A DNA stretch of 64,000 bases from Saccharopolyspora_C sp047200635 (GTDB lineage: Bacteria; Actinomycetota; Actinomycetes; Mycobacteriales; Pseudonocardiaceae). Position numbers and translations under genes: made by a program. Each line of letters opens with the position of its first letter. The first letter of the stretch is position 1. The stretch lies in contig NZ_JBJZOI010000021.1 in NCBI RefSeq assembly GCF_047200635.1, positions 1 through 64,000 on the forward strand. The letters are read 5' to 3'. Shown here piece after piece: positions 33,112 to 42,071 of this stretch. The notes beneath the pieces are model-generated. The model saw only the letters and a list, made by a program, of their open reading frames with translations, ran no database searches and was not told where the DNA came from.

Positions 33112-33696
33112 TCAGCCGACGCGGGCGGCGAGGCCGTCGAGGACGAGCGCGAGACCGAATTCGAAGTGGTGGTCCGCGGCCTCGGTGGCCGGGTGGGCGG
33201 TGTCGCGCGCGTGGCCGAGCACCAGGTCCAGCACCGAGCGGCGCTCCTGCCCGGTGAGCCCGGTGCCGTCGAGGGCGGCGAGCTCGTGCTCGTGCTTGGC
33301 GGTCCGTTGCGGTCCGAGCACCGTCCGGGTCCCGGCAAGCTCCAGCGTCCAGGGGTGCTTGCGGTGCAGCTCCCGGTTCTGCCGCGCCACGTGGTCGAGG
33401 CGCGCTCGCCAGCCGGTGAGCTCCGGTCCGGGCCGCGCCGTCTCGCCGAAGACCGCGTCCAGCATCAGGTCGATCAGGTCGTCCTTGCCGGGGACGTAGG
33501 TGTAGAGCGACATGGTGCCCGCCCCGAGCCGTTCGGCGACGCCCCGCATGGACAGCGCGGCGAGCCCCTCGGCGTCGGCGAGCGCGATCCCCGCTCGCAC
33601 GATCTCGTCCGCGCCGAGGCCGGGTTTGCGGGAGCGGGGCTGCGGGACCTTCCACAGCAGTGCCAACGTCTTCGCGGGGTCCCGCTTCCTGACCAC
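33112..33696 (-). CDS. TetR/AcrR-family regulator with TetR_C-type ligand domain (194 aa)
   Basis: The HTH reads LGADEIVRAGIALADAEGLA, ALSMRGVAERLGAGTMSLYT, YVPGKDDLIDLMLD. The C-terminal half (LTGWRARLDHVARQNRELHR, HPWTLELAG) is the tetracycline-repressor-like C-terminal domain. It begins at a GTG at 33696 with a GGAG-like site upstream. It stands alone between convergent and divergent neighbours; no dedicated target such as an efflux pump lies beside it. It is not the KstR repressor by any feature I can see. Confidence 0.85.
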   Translation of the reverse strand: MVRKRDPAKTLALLWKVPQPRSRKPGLGADEIVRAGIALADAEGLAALSMRGVAERLGAGTMSLYTYVPGKDDLIDLMLDAVFGETARPGPELTGWRARLDHVARQNRELHRKHPWTLELAGTRTVLGPQRTAKHEHELAALDGTGLTGQERRSVLDLVLGHARDTAHPATEAADHHFEFGLALVLDGLAARVG

Positions 33697-33831
33697 GATG
33701 CAACCGCTCCTGTCCCGACGTCGGATCCTCGGGGCCGCCGTCTGCCGGGGCCGGATCGGCCACCCAGCCTAGCCAAGCGGTTCGGGCGGACCGGACGAAC
33801 CCGATCAACGGGGATCGGGTAGGAAGGAACC

Positions 33832-34353
33832 ATGCCCGCCCTCGGTACCACCGCGGTCGTCCTGCCGGTGCCCGGAGCCGATCCGCTGCTGCGCTCGGTC
33901 GCCGCGCGCTTCCCCGGTGCGGTGCGGGAAGGTTTCCCCGCCCACATCACGATCCTCTACCCGTTCCTCCCGGCGTCCGAAGTGGACGAAGAGGTGGTGG
34001 CCGAGCTGGCGGCGATCCTCGCGCGGTGTCGGCCGCAGCGGGTCGCGTTCACCGCGTCGACCGATCCGCGCCACCTGGCGGAGGGGTTCGTCGCGCTGCG
34101 CCCGGAGCCGGACGGGGAGCTCCGCGGGCTCACCGCGGAGGTCGGCGGCCGCTGGGGGCTGCGCCCCTACGGCGGCGCGTACGGCGAGGCGGAACCGCAC
34201 CTCACCGTCGCGCTCGAGGTCGCCCCGGAGCGGGCCCGAGCGATCGTCGCGGATCTCGTCCCGCCGCCGCCCGCGGAGTTGGCCGAGGCGTGGCTGGTGC
34301 GCTTCGACGACGGCTGGTCGCTGCGGGCCCGGTTGCCGCTGCTCGGTCAGTAG
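33832..34353 (+). CDS. 2'-5' RNA ligase / 2H phosphoesterase-family protein (173 aa)
   Basis: The two HxT motifs of the 2H superfamily are present: HITILYPF near residue 40 and HLTVALEV near residue 123. The family comprises cyclic phosphodiesterases and RNA ligase-like enzymes acting on 2',3'-cyclic ends. AGGAAGGAAC precedes the ATG. Its last seven bases overlap the end of the convergent MarR gene. Function in the cell is not clear from context. Confidence 0.88.
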   Translation: MPALGTTAVVLPVPGADPLLRSVAARFPGAVREGFPAHITILYPFLPASEVDEEVVAELAAILARCRPQRVAFTASTDPRHLAEGFVALRPEPDGELRGLTAEVGGRWGLRPYGGAYGEAEPHLTVALEVAPERARAIVADLVPPPPAELAEAWLVRFDDGWSLRARLPLLGQ

Positions 34354-34889
34354 AGCCCGTCCTCGCCGTTGGCGGCGCGCAGGGTGCGCATCGCCTCGGC
34401 GAGGGCTTCGGACCGCTCCAGCCCGAGCGGGGAGAGCACGCGCCGGCGCAGTATCTCCGCGCAGGCCTCGCGGGCGCGCCGGGCGACGTCCAGCCCGTGC
34501 TCGGTGAGCACCGCGTAGGTGACGCGCCGGTCGGTGTCGCAGGGTTCGCGCACGATCAGATCGGCGGCGGCGAGCCGATCGGCGACCTTGGTGAACCCGC
34601 CGCTGCTGAGCGCGGCTTCCCGGGCCAGCCGGGTCATGGGCATCTTGTGCTCGGGGGAGCGCACCAGGCGCAGCAGGATGTCGAAGGAACCGGGAGCGAG
34701 TCCGAAGCGCTCACCGATCTCGCCCATCAACCGGTCCTGGGTGAGGTGGTAACCCTCGATGACGAGGCCCCACCAGGTGACGATCTCGTCGTCGTCGGTG
34801 GCGGGGTCGGGCCGGACTTCGAGCCCCGTGGCTCCGCCCGATCCGGGGTCGCCCGCCCGCACCGCGTTCATGGCGCTGTGGCCGCTCAC
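34347..34889 (-). CDS. MarR-family transcriptional regulator (180 aa)
   Basis: A winged-helix MarR protein: FGLAPGSFDILLRLVRSPEHKMPMTRL, LSSGGFTKVADRLAAADLIV, and the wing DTDRRVTYAVLTEHGLDVAR. The start is the GTG at 34889, five bases after AAAGGAG. It is divergent from wrbA over a 171-base AT-richer region containing a repeated TATCT 15 bases apart (34939 and 34954). By family precedent (MhqR, YodB) it may sense quinones or other electrophiles and repress the adjacent quinone reductase and dioxygenase genes. Confidence 0.87.
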   Translation of the reverse strand: MSGHSAMNAVRAGDPGSGGATGLEVRPDPATDDDEIVTWWGLVIEGYHLTQDRLMGEIGERFGLAPGSFDILLRLVRSPEHKMPMTRLAREAALSSGGFTKVADRLAAADLIVREPCDTDRRVTYAVLTEHGLDVARRAREACAEILRRRVLSPLGLERSEALAEAMRTLRAANGEDGLY

Positions 34890-35060
34890 CTGTACTCCTT
34901 TCCCAACATCCTCTTGCCCGATCAGTCTACCCCTCATCTATCTCGCGGGCGAATATCTTGCATGGAAACTAAATTCGGGCTACCATCCGGGCAGTGGAGC
35001 TGAGAGCTCCGGATCGAGAAGACGGCCGGGCGAGCGCCCGGCATCGCGAAGGAGTTGTTC

Positions 35061-35672
35061 ATGGCCGACCCCGTCAAGCTCAGCGTCGTCTACTACTCGT
35101 CGACCGGCACGATCAGCGAGATCGCCGCCGCCCTGGTCGCCGAGGCGGAGAGCGCCGGAGCCGAGGTGCGCCTGCGGAAGGCGGCCGAGCTGGCGCCCGA
35201 CGCGGCGATCGACTCGAACCCGGCTTGGCGCGCCCACCTGGAGGCGACGAAGTCGGTGCCGGAGGTGAGCGCTGAGGACATCGTGTGGTCCGATGCGGTC
35301 ATCTTCGGTTCGCCCACGCGCTACGGCAACATCGCCGCTCAGCTCAAGCAGTTCATCGACACCCTCGGCGGCGAGTGGGCGCAGGGCAAGCTGGCCGACA
35401 AGGTCTACAGCGGCTTCACCTCCAGCGCCACCAAGCACGGCGGGCAGGAGTCCACCCTGCTGGCGCTCTACAACACGATCCACCACTTCGGCGGCATCAT
35501 CGTGAGCCCCGGTTACACCGACGGCTCCAAGTTCGTCGACGGGAACCCCTACGGCACCAGCCACGTGGACGGCCAGGGCCAGTTCAAGGTGGACGACGAG
35601 ACCCGCACCGCCGCCGCCGTGCAGGCGCGGCGCGTCGTCAAGATCGCTCAGCAGCTGAAGGCGGGTGCCTGA
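35061..35672 (+). CDS. wrbA: NAD(P)H:quinone oxidoreductase, WrbA type (203 aa)
   Basis: A flavodoxin-like protein with the FMN phosphate loop YYSSTGTISEIAA, the WrbA-specific GSPTRYGNIAAQLKQFIDTL and TSSATKHGGQESTLLA, and the C-terminal PYGTSHVDGQGQ. WrbA reduces quinones by two electrons, avoiding semiquinones. AAGGAG precedes the ATG at 35061. It is divergent from a MarR gene and upstream of a ring-cleaving dioxygenase gene, although a strong hairpin separates those two. Protection from quinones made during aromatic or steroid catechol catabolism is a reasonable role. Confidence 0.92.
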   Translation: MADPVKLSVVYYSSTGTISEIAAALVAEAESAGAEVRLRKAAELAPDAAIDSNPAWRAHLEATKSVPEVSAEDIVWSDAVIFGSPTRYGNIAAQLKQFIDTLGGEWAQGKLADKVYSGFTSSATKHGGQESTLLALYNTIHHFGGIIVSPGYTDGSKFVDGNPYGTSHVDGQGQFKVDDETRTAAAVQARRVVKIAQQLKAGA

Positions 35673-35724
35673 GCGACCCCCGGACGCCGGCGGGGCGAGG
35701 GCCGCACCCCCGTCCCGCCGGCAC

Positions 35725-35759
35725 CCCCGCCCCGGCCCCCTCCGGGGGCTGGGGCGGGG
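35725..35759 (+). terminator. 16-bp GC hairpin after wrbA
   Basis: A stem of 16 pairs including one G-T (35725-35740 with 35744-35759) around the loop TCC, 52 bases after the wrbA stop. There is no T-run. Probable terminator. Confidence 0.75.
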
Positions 35760-35915
35760 AATCCCGTCCTCCTCCTCCGCGGGCCCGGGGGGCTCTCGCG
35801 GAGGGGGTCGACGGTGTGGGCAGAATGCCCGCAGCCTCGCGCGGGACAGCACCAGGGTCGTGCTCGGTGGCGTCGTCGGGGGGATGGTTTTTCCCTTTGC
35901 ACCACGGAGGAATTG

Positions 35916-36872
35916 ATGAGCATCGCGACCAGCGGGCTGCACCACGTCACGGCGATCGCGGGCGACCCGCAGCGCAACGCGGACTTCTACCTGCGGGCGC
36001 TGGGCCTGCGGTTGGTGAAGACGACGGCGAACTTCGACGATCCCGGCACCTACCACCTCTACTACGGCGACGCGGCGGGGCGGCCCGGATCGTTGATCAC
36101 CTTCTTCCCGCGGCCGGACGCCGAGAGCGGGCGGCACGGCACCGGCCAGGCCACCTGCACCGCGTTCTCCGTGCCCGAGGGCTCGATCGGCTGGTGGCGG
36201 CGGCACCTCGCCGAGCAGGGGATCGAATCGGAACCCGTGCAGGAGCGCGACGGTGAGGAGGTGCTCGGCCTGCGCGACCCGGACGGGCTGCGCCTGGAGC
36301 TCGTCGCGCACCCCCAGCCCGACCCGCGCGAGCCGTGGGACGGCCTGGTCCCCGCCGAGCACGCGGTGCGCGGACTGCACTCGGTCGCGCTGTCGGTCAC
36401 CGAGGAGGACGCGACCGCCGAGATGCTGCGCGGCCTCGGGATCGATTTCACCGCGCAGCAGGGCGAACGCCTCCGCTTCGCGGCGGGGGACGGCGGTCCC
36501 GGCACCCTCGTCGACGTGGTGGTCGCTCCCCGGGAGCCGGAGGGGCTGGTCGCCGCGGGCACCGTGCACCACGTCGCGTGGCGGGCGCCGGACGAGGCCG
36601 CCCAGCTCGCGTGGCGCGAGGAGCTGGTCGGCGGCGGCGTGGACGTCACCGAGATCCGGGACCGGCAGTACTTCCGCTCGATCTACTTCCGCGAGCCCGG
36701 CGGCACCCTGCTGGAGATCGCCACCGACGAACCCGGTTTCACCGCCGACGAACCGCTGCTGGAGCTGGGGCGCGCGCTGAAGCTCCCGCCGTGGCTGGAA
36801 CCGGATCGCGAGCAGATTCGGCGCGCGCTGCCCCGGCTCGACCTGCCCGCCGAGAACAACCCGGGCGCGTAG
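35916..36872 (+). CDS. VOC-family ring-cleaving dioxygenase, MhqO/LinE-like (318 aa)
   Basis: Two vicinal-oxygen-chelate modules: the first begins GLHHVTAIAGDPQRNADFYL, ALGLRLVKTTANFDDP; the second has GLHSVALSV, then VHHVAWRAPDE and the metal-ligand Glu region RSIYFREPGGTLLEIATDEP. The signature HHVTAI...DDPGTYHLYYGD is typical of the MhqO/LinE hydroquinone-type dioxygenases. GGAGG precedes the ATG. With wrbA and the MarR gene it forms a set resembling the Bacillus Mhq quinone-stress genes. Substrate (hydroquinone or catechol) is inferred. Confidence 0.88.
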   Translation: MSIATSGLHHVTAIAGDPQRNADFYLRALGLRLVKTTANFDDPGTYHLYYGDAAGRPGSLITFFPRPDAESGRHGTGQATCTAFSVPEGSIGWWRRHLAEQGIESEPVQERDGEEVLGLRDPDGLRLELVAHPQPDPREPWDGLVPAEHAVRGLHSVALSVTEEDATAEMLRGLGIDFTAQQGERLRFAAGDGGPGTLVDVVVAPREPEGLVAAGTVHHVAWRAPDEAAQLAWREELVGGGVDVTEIRDRQYFRSIYFREPGGTLLEIATDEPGFTADEPLLELGRALKLPPWLEPDREQIRRALPRLDLPAENNPGA

Positions 36873-36882
36873 CCCCGGGCGG

Positions 36883-37281
36883 TCAGGGCCTCGGGCCGAC
36901 CGTGATCGAGGAGCTGACCTCGCAGTGCGCGTCCCCCGTGCCCTGGCAGCGCGCCCCGCTCGACGGCCCCTCCGGAGCACCGGACCGCGTGGAGATCTCC
37001 GCGTCGCCGTGCCCGGTGCTCCGGGAGGAGGCCTCGCGCTGCTCCGGCGCCGGGGCGGCGGGAGGCGCGATCGCCGGCGCGGCGGGCCAGAGCAGCGCCA
37101 GCGCGGCGGCGATTCCCGCGGTGCACACCGCTGACCGGAGCCGAAGCGGCCGGGCCTGCGCGGGGGCGTCACCCGAGATGGTGACGGGGCCGCTGATCGT
37201 CCCGATCTGCGTCGAGCGGCGCACGTCGCCCGCGATCTCGTTGTGAGCCTCGGTGCGGGCGCACCGGTGCTGCTCGTCCAT
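36883..37281 (-). CDS. Small single-pass membrane protein with IAG/ISG motif (132 aa)
   Basis: I do not recognise a named family. Residues 14-38 contain HNEIAGDVRRSTQIGTISG, a short hydrophobic repeat-like motif that in actinobacteria occurs in small proteins of the N-x-I-x-G...Q-x-G-x-I-x-G type. A membrane segment (AVCTAGIAAALALLW) follows at about 54-68, then a Pro/Ala-rich tail with two Cys residues. The ATG at 37281 has GGGAGG upstream. It converges on the dioxygenase gene. The topology suggests a cytosolic motif and an external tail. Confidence 0.55.
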   Translation of the reverse strand: MDEQHRCARTEAHNEIAGDVRRSTQIGTISGPVTISGDAPAQARPLRLRSAVCTAGIAAALALLWPAAPAIAPPAAPAPEQREASSRSTGHGDAEISTRSGAPEGPSSGARCQGTGDAHCEVSSSITVGPRP

Positions 37282-37526
37282 GAGGCCACCTCCCGGAGCG
37301 GAAGCGCGCGCGTCCGCGGCTCGGAGGCTAGTCCGCCGGAGGGAGCGGTGGGAGCCCTTTTCCGCGATCATCGCGCGCGTTCGCGGGAGCGCCCGCCCGC
37401 CCGCGGCGGATTCCGCTCGCCGAGCCGGGCTGGTATGCGCCCGGCGGCGATCGCGGGAACGGTGCCCGCACAGGGTAGGAGTGCCACGGCCTGCCTGCCT
37501 CCGGCGCGTCCGCGTAGCTTCGGGGC

Positions 37527-38378
37527 ATGGATGGTGAGAACCCGCTCGGCGAGTTCCTCCGCGCCCGCCGGGCGCTGGTGCGGCCGGAGGACTGGGGCCT
37601 GCCCTCGGCCGGACGGCGCCGCGTGGCGGGGCTGCGCCGGGAGGAACTGGCGATGCTGGCGGGAGTGAGCGCCGACTACTACGTGCGCCTGGAGCAGGGT
37701 CGCGAACGCAACCCGTCGCCGCAGGTCGCGGACGCGCTCGCCCACGCGCTGAACCTGGACGGCGAGGCGGCGGCGCACCTGCACCGCCTCGCCCGACCCG
37801 GCAGCGTCCGGCCCGCGGTGCGGACCGAGCGGGTGAACCCGAACCTGGCCCGGCTGATGGACGCGTGGCCCGGCACCCCGGCGGTCGTGCTCGGCCGGTA
37901 CCTGGAGGTGCTGGCGTGCAACGCGCTGGGCGGGGCCCTGTTCGACGGCCACCTCCACGACCGCGACCTGGTTCGCCTGGTGTTCCTGGACCCGGGAGCG
38001 CGGGACTTCTACCCGGAGTGGGAGCGGGTCGCGGCCAACACCGTCGCCGGGCTGCACGCGGCGGCCGGAGTCGACCGGGACGACCCGGGGCTGGTGGCGC
38101 TGGTGGGAGAGCTGTCGCTGCGCAGCCCGGACTTCCGCCGGTTGTGGGCGCGGCACGACATCCGGTTCAAGTCGCACGAGCTCAAGCGCCTGCGGCACCC
38201 CCAGGTCGGCGAGCTGGAGCTGAGCTACCAGACCTTCACGGTCAACAGCGCGCCCGGCCAGCAGCTCGTGGTCTACCAGGCCGAACCCGGCAGCCCTTCG
38301 GCTGAGGCGCTGTCGCTGCTCGGCAGCCTCGCGAGCCCCGCGGCCGACCGTCCGGACATCGCCGCCCCCGACCGCTGA
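37527..38378 (+). CDS. XRE-family regulator with MmyB-like ligand domain (283 aa)
   Basis: The N-terminal HTH (GRRRVAGLRREELAMLAGVS, then YYVRLEQGRERNPSPQVADA) is followed by the MmyB-like domain typical of actinobacteria (RLMDAWPGTPAVVLGRYLEV, NALGGALF, FLDPGARDFYPEWE and a C-terminal GELELSYQTFTVNSAPGQQL). Such regulators often control a neighbouring oxidoreductase gene, but here both neighbours are small proteins of unknown function. The C-terminal domain of the family can bind fatty acid. Start at the ATG 37527. Confidence 0.9.
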   Translation: MDGENPLGEFLRARRALVRPEDWGLPSAGRRRVAGLRREELAMLAGVSADYYVRLEQGRERNPSPQVADALAHALNLDGEAAAHLHRLARPGSVRPAVRTERVNPNLARLMDAWPGTPAVVLGRYLEVLACNALGGALFDGHLHDRDLVRLVFLDPGARDFYPEWERVAANTVAGLHAAAGVDRDDPGLVALVGELSLRSPDFRRLWARHDIRFKSHELKRLRHPQVGELELSYQTFTVNSAPGQQLVVYQAEPGSPSAEALSLLGSLASPAADRPDIAAPDR

Positions 38379-38455
38379 TCCCGGGGGCGGAGCGGCGCGG
38401 GCCGCGACCCCGCACCGGCGGTGGCGGAGGACCGCACGAGTCGCGGCCGTCGCGC

Positions 38456-39274
38456 TCAGCCGGCGTTGTCGGGACCGCTGGCCCGGGTGGCGGCCCGCGC
38501 CGCCGCGGTCACCCAGGGGCGGGAGGTCGAGGCGGAGTTGAGGTTGGCGTACACCGCCGAGACTCCGATGAGGTACCGGTGGTCCGAGCTGACGCGCCCG
38601 GCCTTGACGGCGCTCGCGTAGTCGCCGGAGCAGGTCTGCTCGGCCACGCCCGAACCCGGGCACCAGATCCCGAAGTCCCAGGACCCGCCCTCGGCCAGGT
38701 TCGCTCGCACCCCCTCCACGGCGGTCGCGGAGCTGAGCGGCATCACCTGCACCGAGACCAGCACCTGCTCGTCCGCCGACGCGGTGTCGCTGTCGACGAG
38801 GTAGACCCCGACCATCGCGGCGGAGCAGCCGTAGGCGTCCAGCGCCGCCCGCACGTCCGGGCTCATCCCGGCGGACTGCCCGCAGGGCTTGCCGCCGGAT
38901 GAGACGAGCGCGTACTCCGTCCCTTGGTCCGTGGTGAAACCGCTGGCCAGCAGGGCGGAGGCGGTGAACGGCGTGGGATCGGAGGCGCTGTCGTCGAGAT
39001 CCGCGGGGTCGTCCGGCTCGGGCTCGGAGGAGTCGGGCGAGGTGGTCTCCTCGCTCGCGGTGGTCGTCTCGTCCTCGGTGGTGGTGGTTTCCCCGGCAGC
39101 GGTGGGAGCGCTGGAGGTCGGACCGGAGGGGGCGAGGAACTCGCGGACCTGCGTGAAGTTGGAGAACCCCAGGAATCCGAGCACGGTGATGACCGAGGCC
39201 GCCACCGCCATGATCGCGCCGAAGGAGAGCTCCTCGGGCCTCGCGCCCTTCTCGTCCTCGCGCCCGTCCACCAC
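38456..39274 (-). CDS. Membrane-anchored extracytoplasmic protein of unknown function (272 aa)
   Basis: A short cytosolic N-terminus, one membrane segment (AIMAVAASVITVLGFLGF, residues about 20-38), a Thr/Glu/Ser-rich linker (residues 55-105), and a globular C-terminal part with Cys residues in GKPCGQ, YGCSAA, WCPG and QTCSGDY that could form two disulfides. This matches many actinomycete cell-surface proteins; no enzymatic motif is seen. The start is one of two adjacent GTG codons at 39274/39271. It converges on the XRE regulator gene. Confidence 0.6.
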   Translation of the reverse strand: MVDGREDEKGARPEELSFGAIMAVAASVITVLGFLGFSNFTQVREFLAPSGPTSSAPTAAGETTTTEDETTTASEETTSPDSSEPEPDDPADLDDSASDPTPFTASALLASGFTTDQGTEYALVSSGGKPCGQSAGMSPDVRAALDAYGCSAAMVGVYLVDSDTASADEQVLVSVQVMPLSSATAVEGVRANLAEGGSWDFGIWCPGSGVAEQTCSGDYASAVKAGRVSSDHRYLIGVSAVYANLNSASTSRPWVTAAARAATRASGPDNAG

Positions 39275-39730
39275 GTCGCCCCCCGTCCACCGCGGATTCC
39301 GGCCCGCGCCCCGGCAGCGGCGGCCCGGAACCCCACCGCCCGCACCGCACTTCCACGCGCGGCGCGAGCTGCCCGGATCCCGGCGCCGCACCCCCGCGCT
39401 GATCATCACCTGCCGCCCCGTCCGGAATCCCGCAGGAACGCGGCTTCCCGCGTGATCGCCCGGCGTCGTGCACCGGTCCTGACATCGCGTGCACCACCGC
39501 TGCAACGCCTGACCAGCGGCAACGGTGGGGATGCGCGATTTCTTGAGAATTCGCGCCTCCCGGTCGAGGGGTGAGGGGGCTCCGGGGTGCTCGGACCCGG
39601 CCGGTCGTGGGGCCGGTCCCGGAGGCCGGGCGGGGCGGGCGGGGTTGAGCGCGCGGGGAGGAGCGGGCAGCGCTGTGTAGGGTTCCGCCGGGGCGGCGCC
39701 GCGGTCGCCCGGGAGGGGAGGAGCGAGCCG
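39275..39730. other. 456-base intergenic stretch, no gene seen
   Basis: Lies between the divergent surface-protein gene and the 61-residue membrane protein gene. Open frames here are Arg/Pro-rich and motif-free. A local AT-richer island around 39530-39560 may hold a promoter. Confidence 0.45.
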
Positions 39731-39916
39731 ATGAGCACCCGGAGCATGACGTTGTTCCTGATCAGGACGCTCGTGGTCCTCGTCCTGGTGGCGGGGCTGG
39801 CGACCTACGTCGGCTGGTCCTGGCCGACCGGCATCGCGGTGGGCCTCATCGCCCTGGCCGCCGCCGCGCAGGGCGGCGTGCTGTTCTGGCAGCGGCGGAA
39901 GAACGCCTCGCACTAG
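39731..39916 (+). CDS. Small two-span membrane protein (61 aa)
   Basis: Two hydrophobic helices (LFLIRTLVVLVLVAGLATYV and GIAVGLIALAAAAQGGVLFW) separated by GWSWPT, with a basic C-terminus QRRKNASH. GGGAGGGGAGGAG lies just before the ATG. No family is recognised. The strong ribosome site and helix pattern support a real gene. Confidence 0.6.
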   Translation: MSTRSMTLFLIRTLVVLVLVAGLATYVGWSWPTGIAVGLIALAAAAQGGVLFWQRRKNASH

Positions 39917-40063
39917 CGAGGCTGGAGCCTATAACCTCGCCCTGGCTCAGTTGCCCCACCCGCTCGCTCCGCCCCTCGCCGGAGCTGTCGCTAAGCTCAC
40001 CACCTGCTCCGATTCGTCGAGTCCCGCCGATGTGCGAGGCTATGAGCGATCGGAGGGCGGGGC

Positions 40064-40738
40064 ATGGACGAACCGGCCGCGGCGCGGATGACCAAGAGCG
40101 AGTTCGCCTACGCGAGCGTGCGCGAGCAGATCCTCTCCGGGGAGCTCCCGCCGGGATCGGTGCTCAACCAGGCCGTCCTGGCGCGCACCATCGGCATCAG
40201 CACCACACCGCTGCGGGAGGCGCTGCGCAGGCTCATGTCCGAACGCCTGGTGGAGCTCGACGCGCACCGCGACGCCCGCGTCACCGAGCTCAGCGGTGAA
40301 GAGGTCCGCGACCTCCTGGAGATGCGCCGGACGCTGGACCCGATGGCGGCCGCGCTGGCCGCCGAGCGGCGCACCAGGGACGACATCGCTGAGATCCGCC
40401 GCTCCGTCGAGCAGCAGCGCGCCCTGCCCGACTCGCCGTCGCGGCGGCAGCTCGCCGAACAGCGCCGGTTCCACGCCGCGATCTACCGCGCCTCGCACAA
40501 CGACCTGCTCGTGGAGGCGCTGGAAGGGCTGTGGGACAAGGCCGACCGCTACCGGATGCACGCGCTGCGGGAGGGCCGGAGCACGGCGGAGCGGGAGAGG
40601 CGGGACGAGGAGCACCGGCTGCTGGCCGAGCACGTCATCGCGGGCGATGCCCAGGCCGCGGCGGAGCTGATGCGCGAGCACGTCGACGAGAGCCTCAGCG
40701 CGCGCTCGGCGCGCACCCTCTCCCGGTTCCGGGGCTGA
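40064..40738 (+). CDS. GntR/FCD-family transcriptional regulator (224 aa)
   Basis: The N-terminal wHTH (YASVREQILSGELPPGSVLN, GISTTPLREALRRLMSERLV) precedes an FCD helical domain with the metal/ligand residues in LLEMRRTLDPMAA, FHAAIYRASHN and DEEHRLLAEHVIAGD. FCD regulators usually sense organic acids. GGAGGGCGG precedes the ATG. It is six bases upstream of an MFS transporter gene, so it is probably the autoregulated controller of that transporter. Confidence 0.9.
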   Translation: MDEPAAARMTKSEFAYASVREQILSGELPPGSVLNQAVLARTIGISTTPLREALRRLMSERLVELDAHRDARVTELSGEEVRDLLEMRRTLDPMAAALAAERRTRDDIAEIRRSVEQQRALPDSPSRRQLAEQRRFHAAIYRASHNDLLVEALEGLWDKADRYRMHALREGRSTAERERRDEEHRLLAEHVIAGDAQAAAELMREHVDESLSARSARTLSRFRG

Positions 40739-40743
40739 GCCGG

Positions 40744-41916
40744 ATGCGGCTGGATCGCCGGACCTGGGTGCTGCTCGCCCACGCGGTGCTCACCCAGCTC
40801 GTCACCTTCGTGCTGCGCCCGGCCACCTCCTACCGCGCGCTGGAGCTGGACGTGCCCGCGTCCTGGCTCGGCGTGCTCTCGGGCAGCTTCGCGCTCGTGC
40901 CGCTGCTGCTGGCGTTACCGGCCGGGCACGTCGTGGACCGGCTGGGGGAGCGGCGGGTGATGGTCGCCGGGGGCGTGCTGCTGTGCGCCTCGGGCGCGTC
41001 GTTCCTGGTGCTGGGGGACTCCGTGCCGGGGCTGGTGATCGGCAACGTCCTGCTGGGCACGGGGCACCTGTGCTCGGTGATCGGGCAGCAGGCGCTGGTG
41101 GCGAACACGGCGTCCGCCGGCAGGCTCGACGCGGCCTTCGGCTACTACACCTTCGCCGCCTCGCTGGGGCAGGCCGCCGGCCCGCTGGTGCTCGTCGTGT
41201 TCGGCGGTGCGGCGGCGATCCCGGACACCACGCCGATCTTCTGGGGCGCGACCGCGTTCGCCGCCGCGTTGCTGGTGTGCTCGTTCGGCATCACGCGCGG
41301 CACCCCGGCCCCGGCGACCGGTGGCGCGGCCGCCGGTGGGGTGCGGAGCCTGCTGCGGTTGCCGGGGTTGCTGCCCGCGCTGTGCACGAGCTGCGTCGTG
41401 CTGGCGGCGGTGGACCTGTCCGTGGTCTACCTGCCCGCGCTGGGCGCGGAGCGCGGCATCGCCTCCGGCGTCGTCGGCGGGCTGCTCGGGCTGCGGGCGG
41501 CGGCCTCGATGGTGTCCCGGTTCTTCCTGGGGCGCAGCACCCGGCTCCTGGGCCGCCGGCGCCTGCTGATGCTGAGCATCACGGCCGCGGCGGCCGGTCT
41601 CGCGACGACCGCCGCGCCGGTGCCGGTGTGGGTGCTGGCGGTGGCGGTGCTCGTCGCCGGGCTCGGGCTCGGCGTGGGGCAGCCGCTGACGATGTCCTGG
41701 CTGGCCGAGTCGACGCCGCCGGGGTTGCGCGGGCGGGCGATGTCCCTGCGGCTCACCGGGAATCGCGCCGGTCAGGTCGTGCTGCCCGGCGCGATCGGCC
41801 TGGTCGCCAGCGGGGTCGGCGCGGCCGGGGTGCTGTTCGCGACGGCGCTCGGGCTCACCGGGACGGCGCTGCTGGCCCGGGGCCTCCCGCTCGATTCCCC
41901 CGGCGACCGGCGGTGA
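40744..41916 (+). CDS. MFS transporter (390 aa)
   Basis: Twelve hydrophobic segments with the A-motif-like loop GHVVDRLGERRVMVAGG between helices 2 and 3. The central loop is Pro/Ala/Gly-rich (PAPATGGAAAGG). The ATG at 40744 is five bases after the GntR/FCD stop, indicating an operon. It resembles drug or small-molecule exporters/importers of the major facilitator superfamily; substrate unknown, though an FCD regulator suggests a carboxylate. Confidence 0.85.
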   Translation: MRLDRRTWVLLAHAVLTQLVTFVLRPATSYRALELDVPASWLGVLSGSFALVPLLLALPAGHVVDRLGERRVMVAGGVLLCASGASFLVLGDSVPGLVIGNVLLGTGHLCSVIGQQALVANTASAGRLDAAFGYYTFAASLGQAAGPLVLVVFGGAAAIPDTTPIFWGATAFAAALLVCSFGITRGTPAPATGGAAAGGVRSLLRLPGLLPALCTSCVVLAAVDLSVVYLPALGAERGIASGVVGGLLGLRAAASMVSRFFLGRSTRLLGRRRLLMLSITAAAAGLATTAAPVPVWVLAVAVLVAGLGLGVGQPLTMSWLAESTPPGLRGRAMSLRLTGNRAGQVVLPGAIGLVASGVGAAGVLFATALGLTGTALLARGLPLDSPGDRR

Positions 41917-42071
41917 TCCCGCCGCGATCGGGGCCGGGCCTCGCGGACGTCGGTGGCGCGCGGGAAGTCGCTCGACGTGAACGGCCCGGTGCTCGGTCCC
42001 GCACCCGCGCGGGCGGAGCCCGGCAATCGCGCTGAGCCGGAGTCGGCGCACCTCGGGCGCGCGGCGGCCGC

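Noticed and set aside
33112..33696. KstR or KstR2 candidate
   Set aside because: It has a tetracycline-repressor-type C-terminal domain and no KstR-like operator at its promoter.
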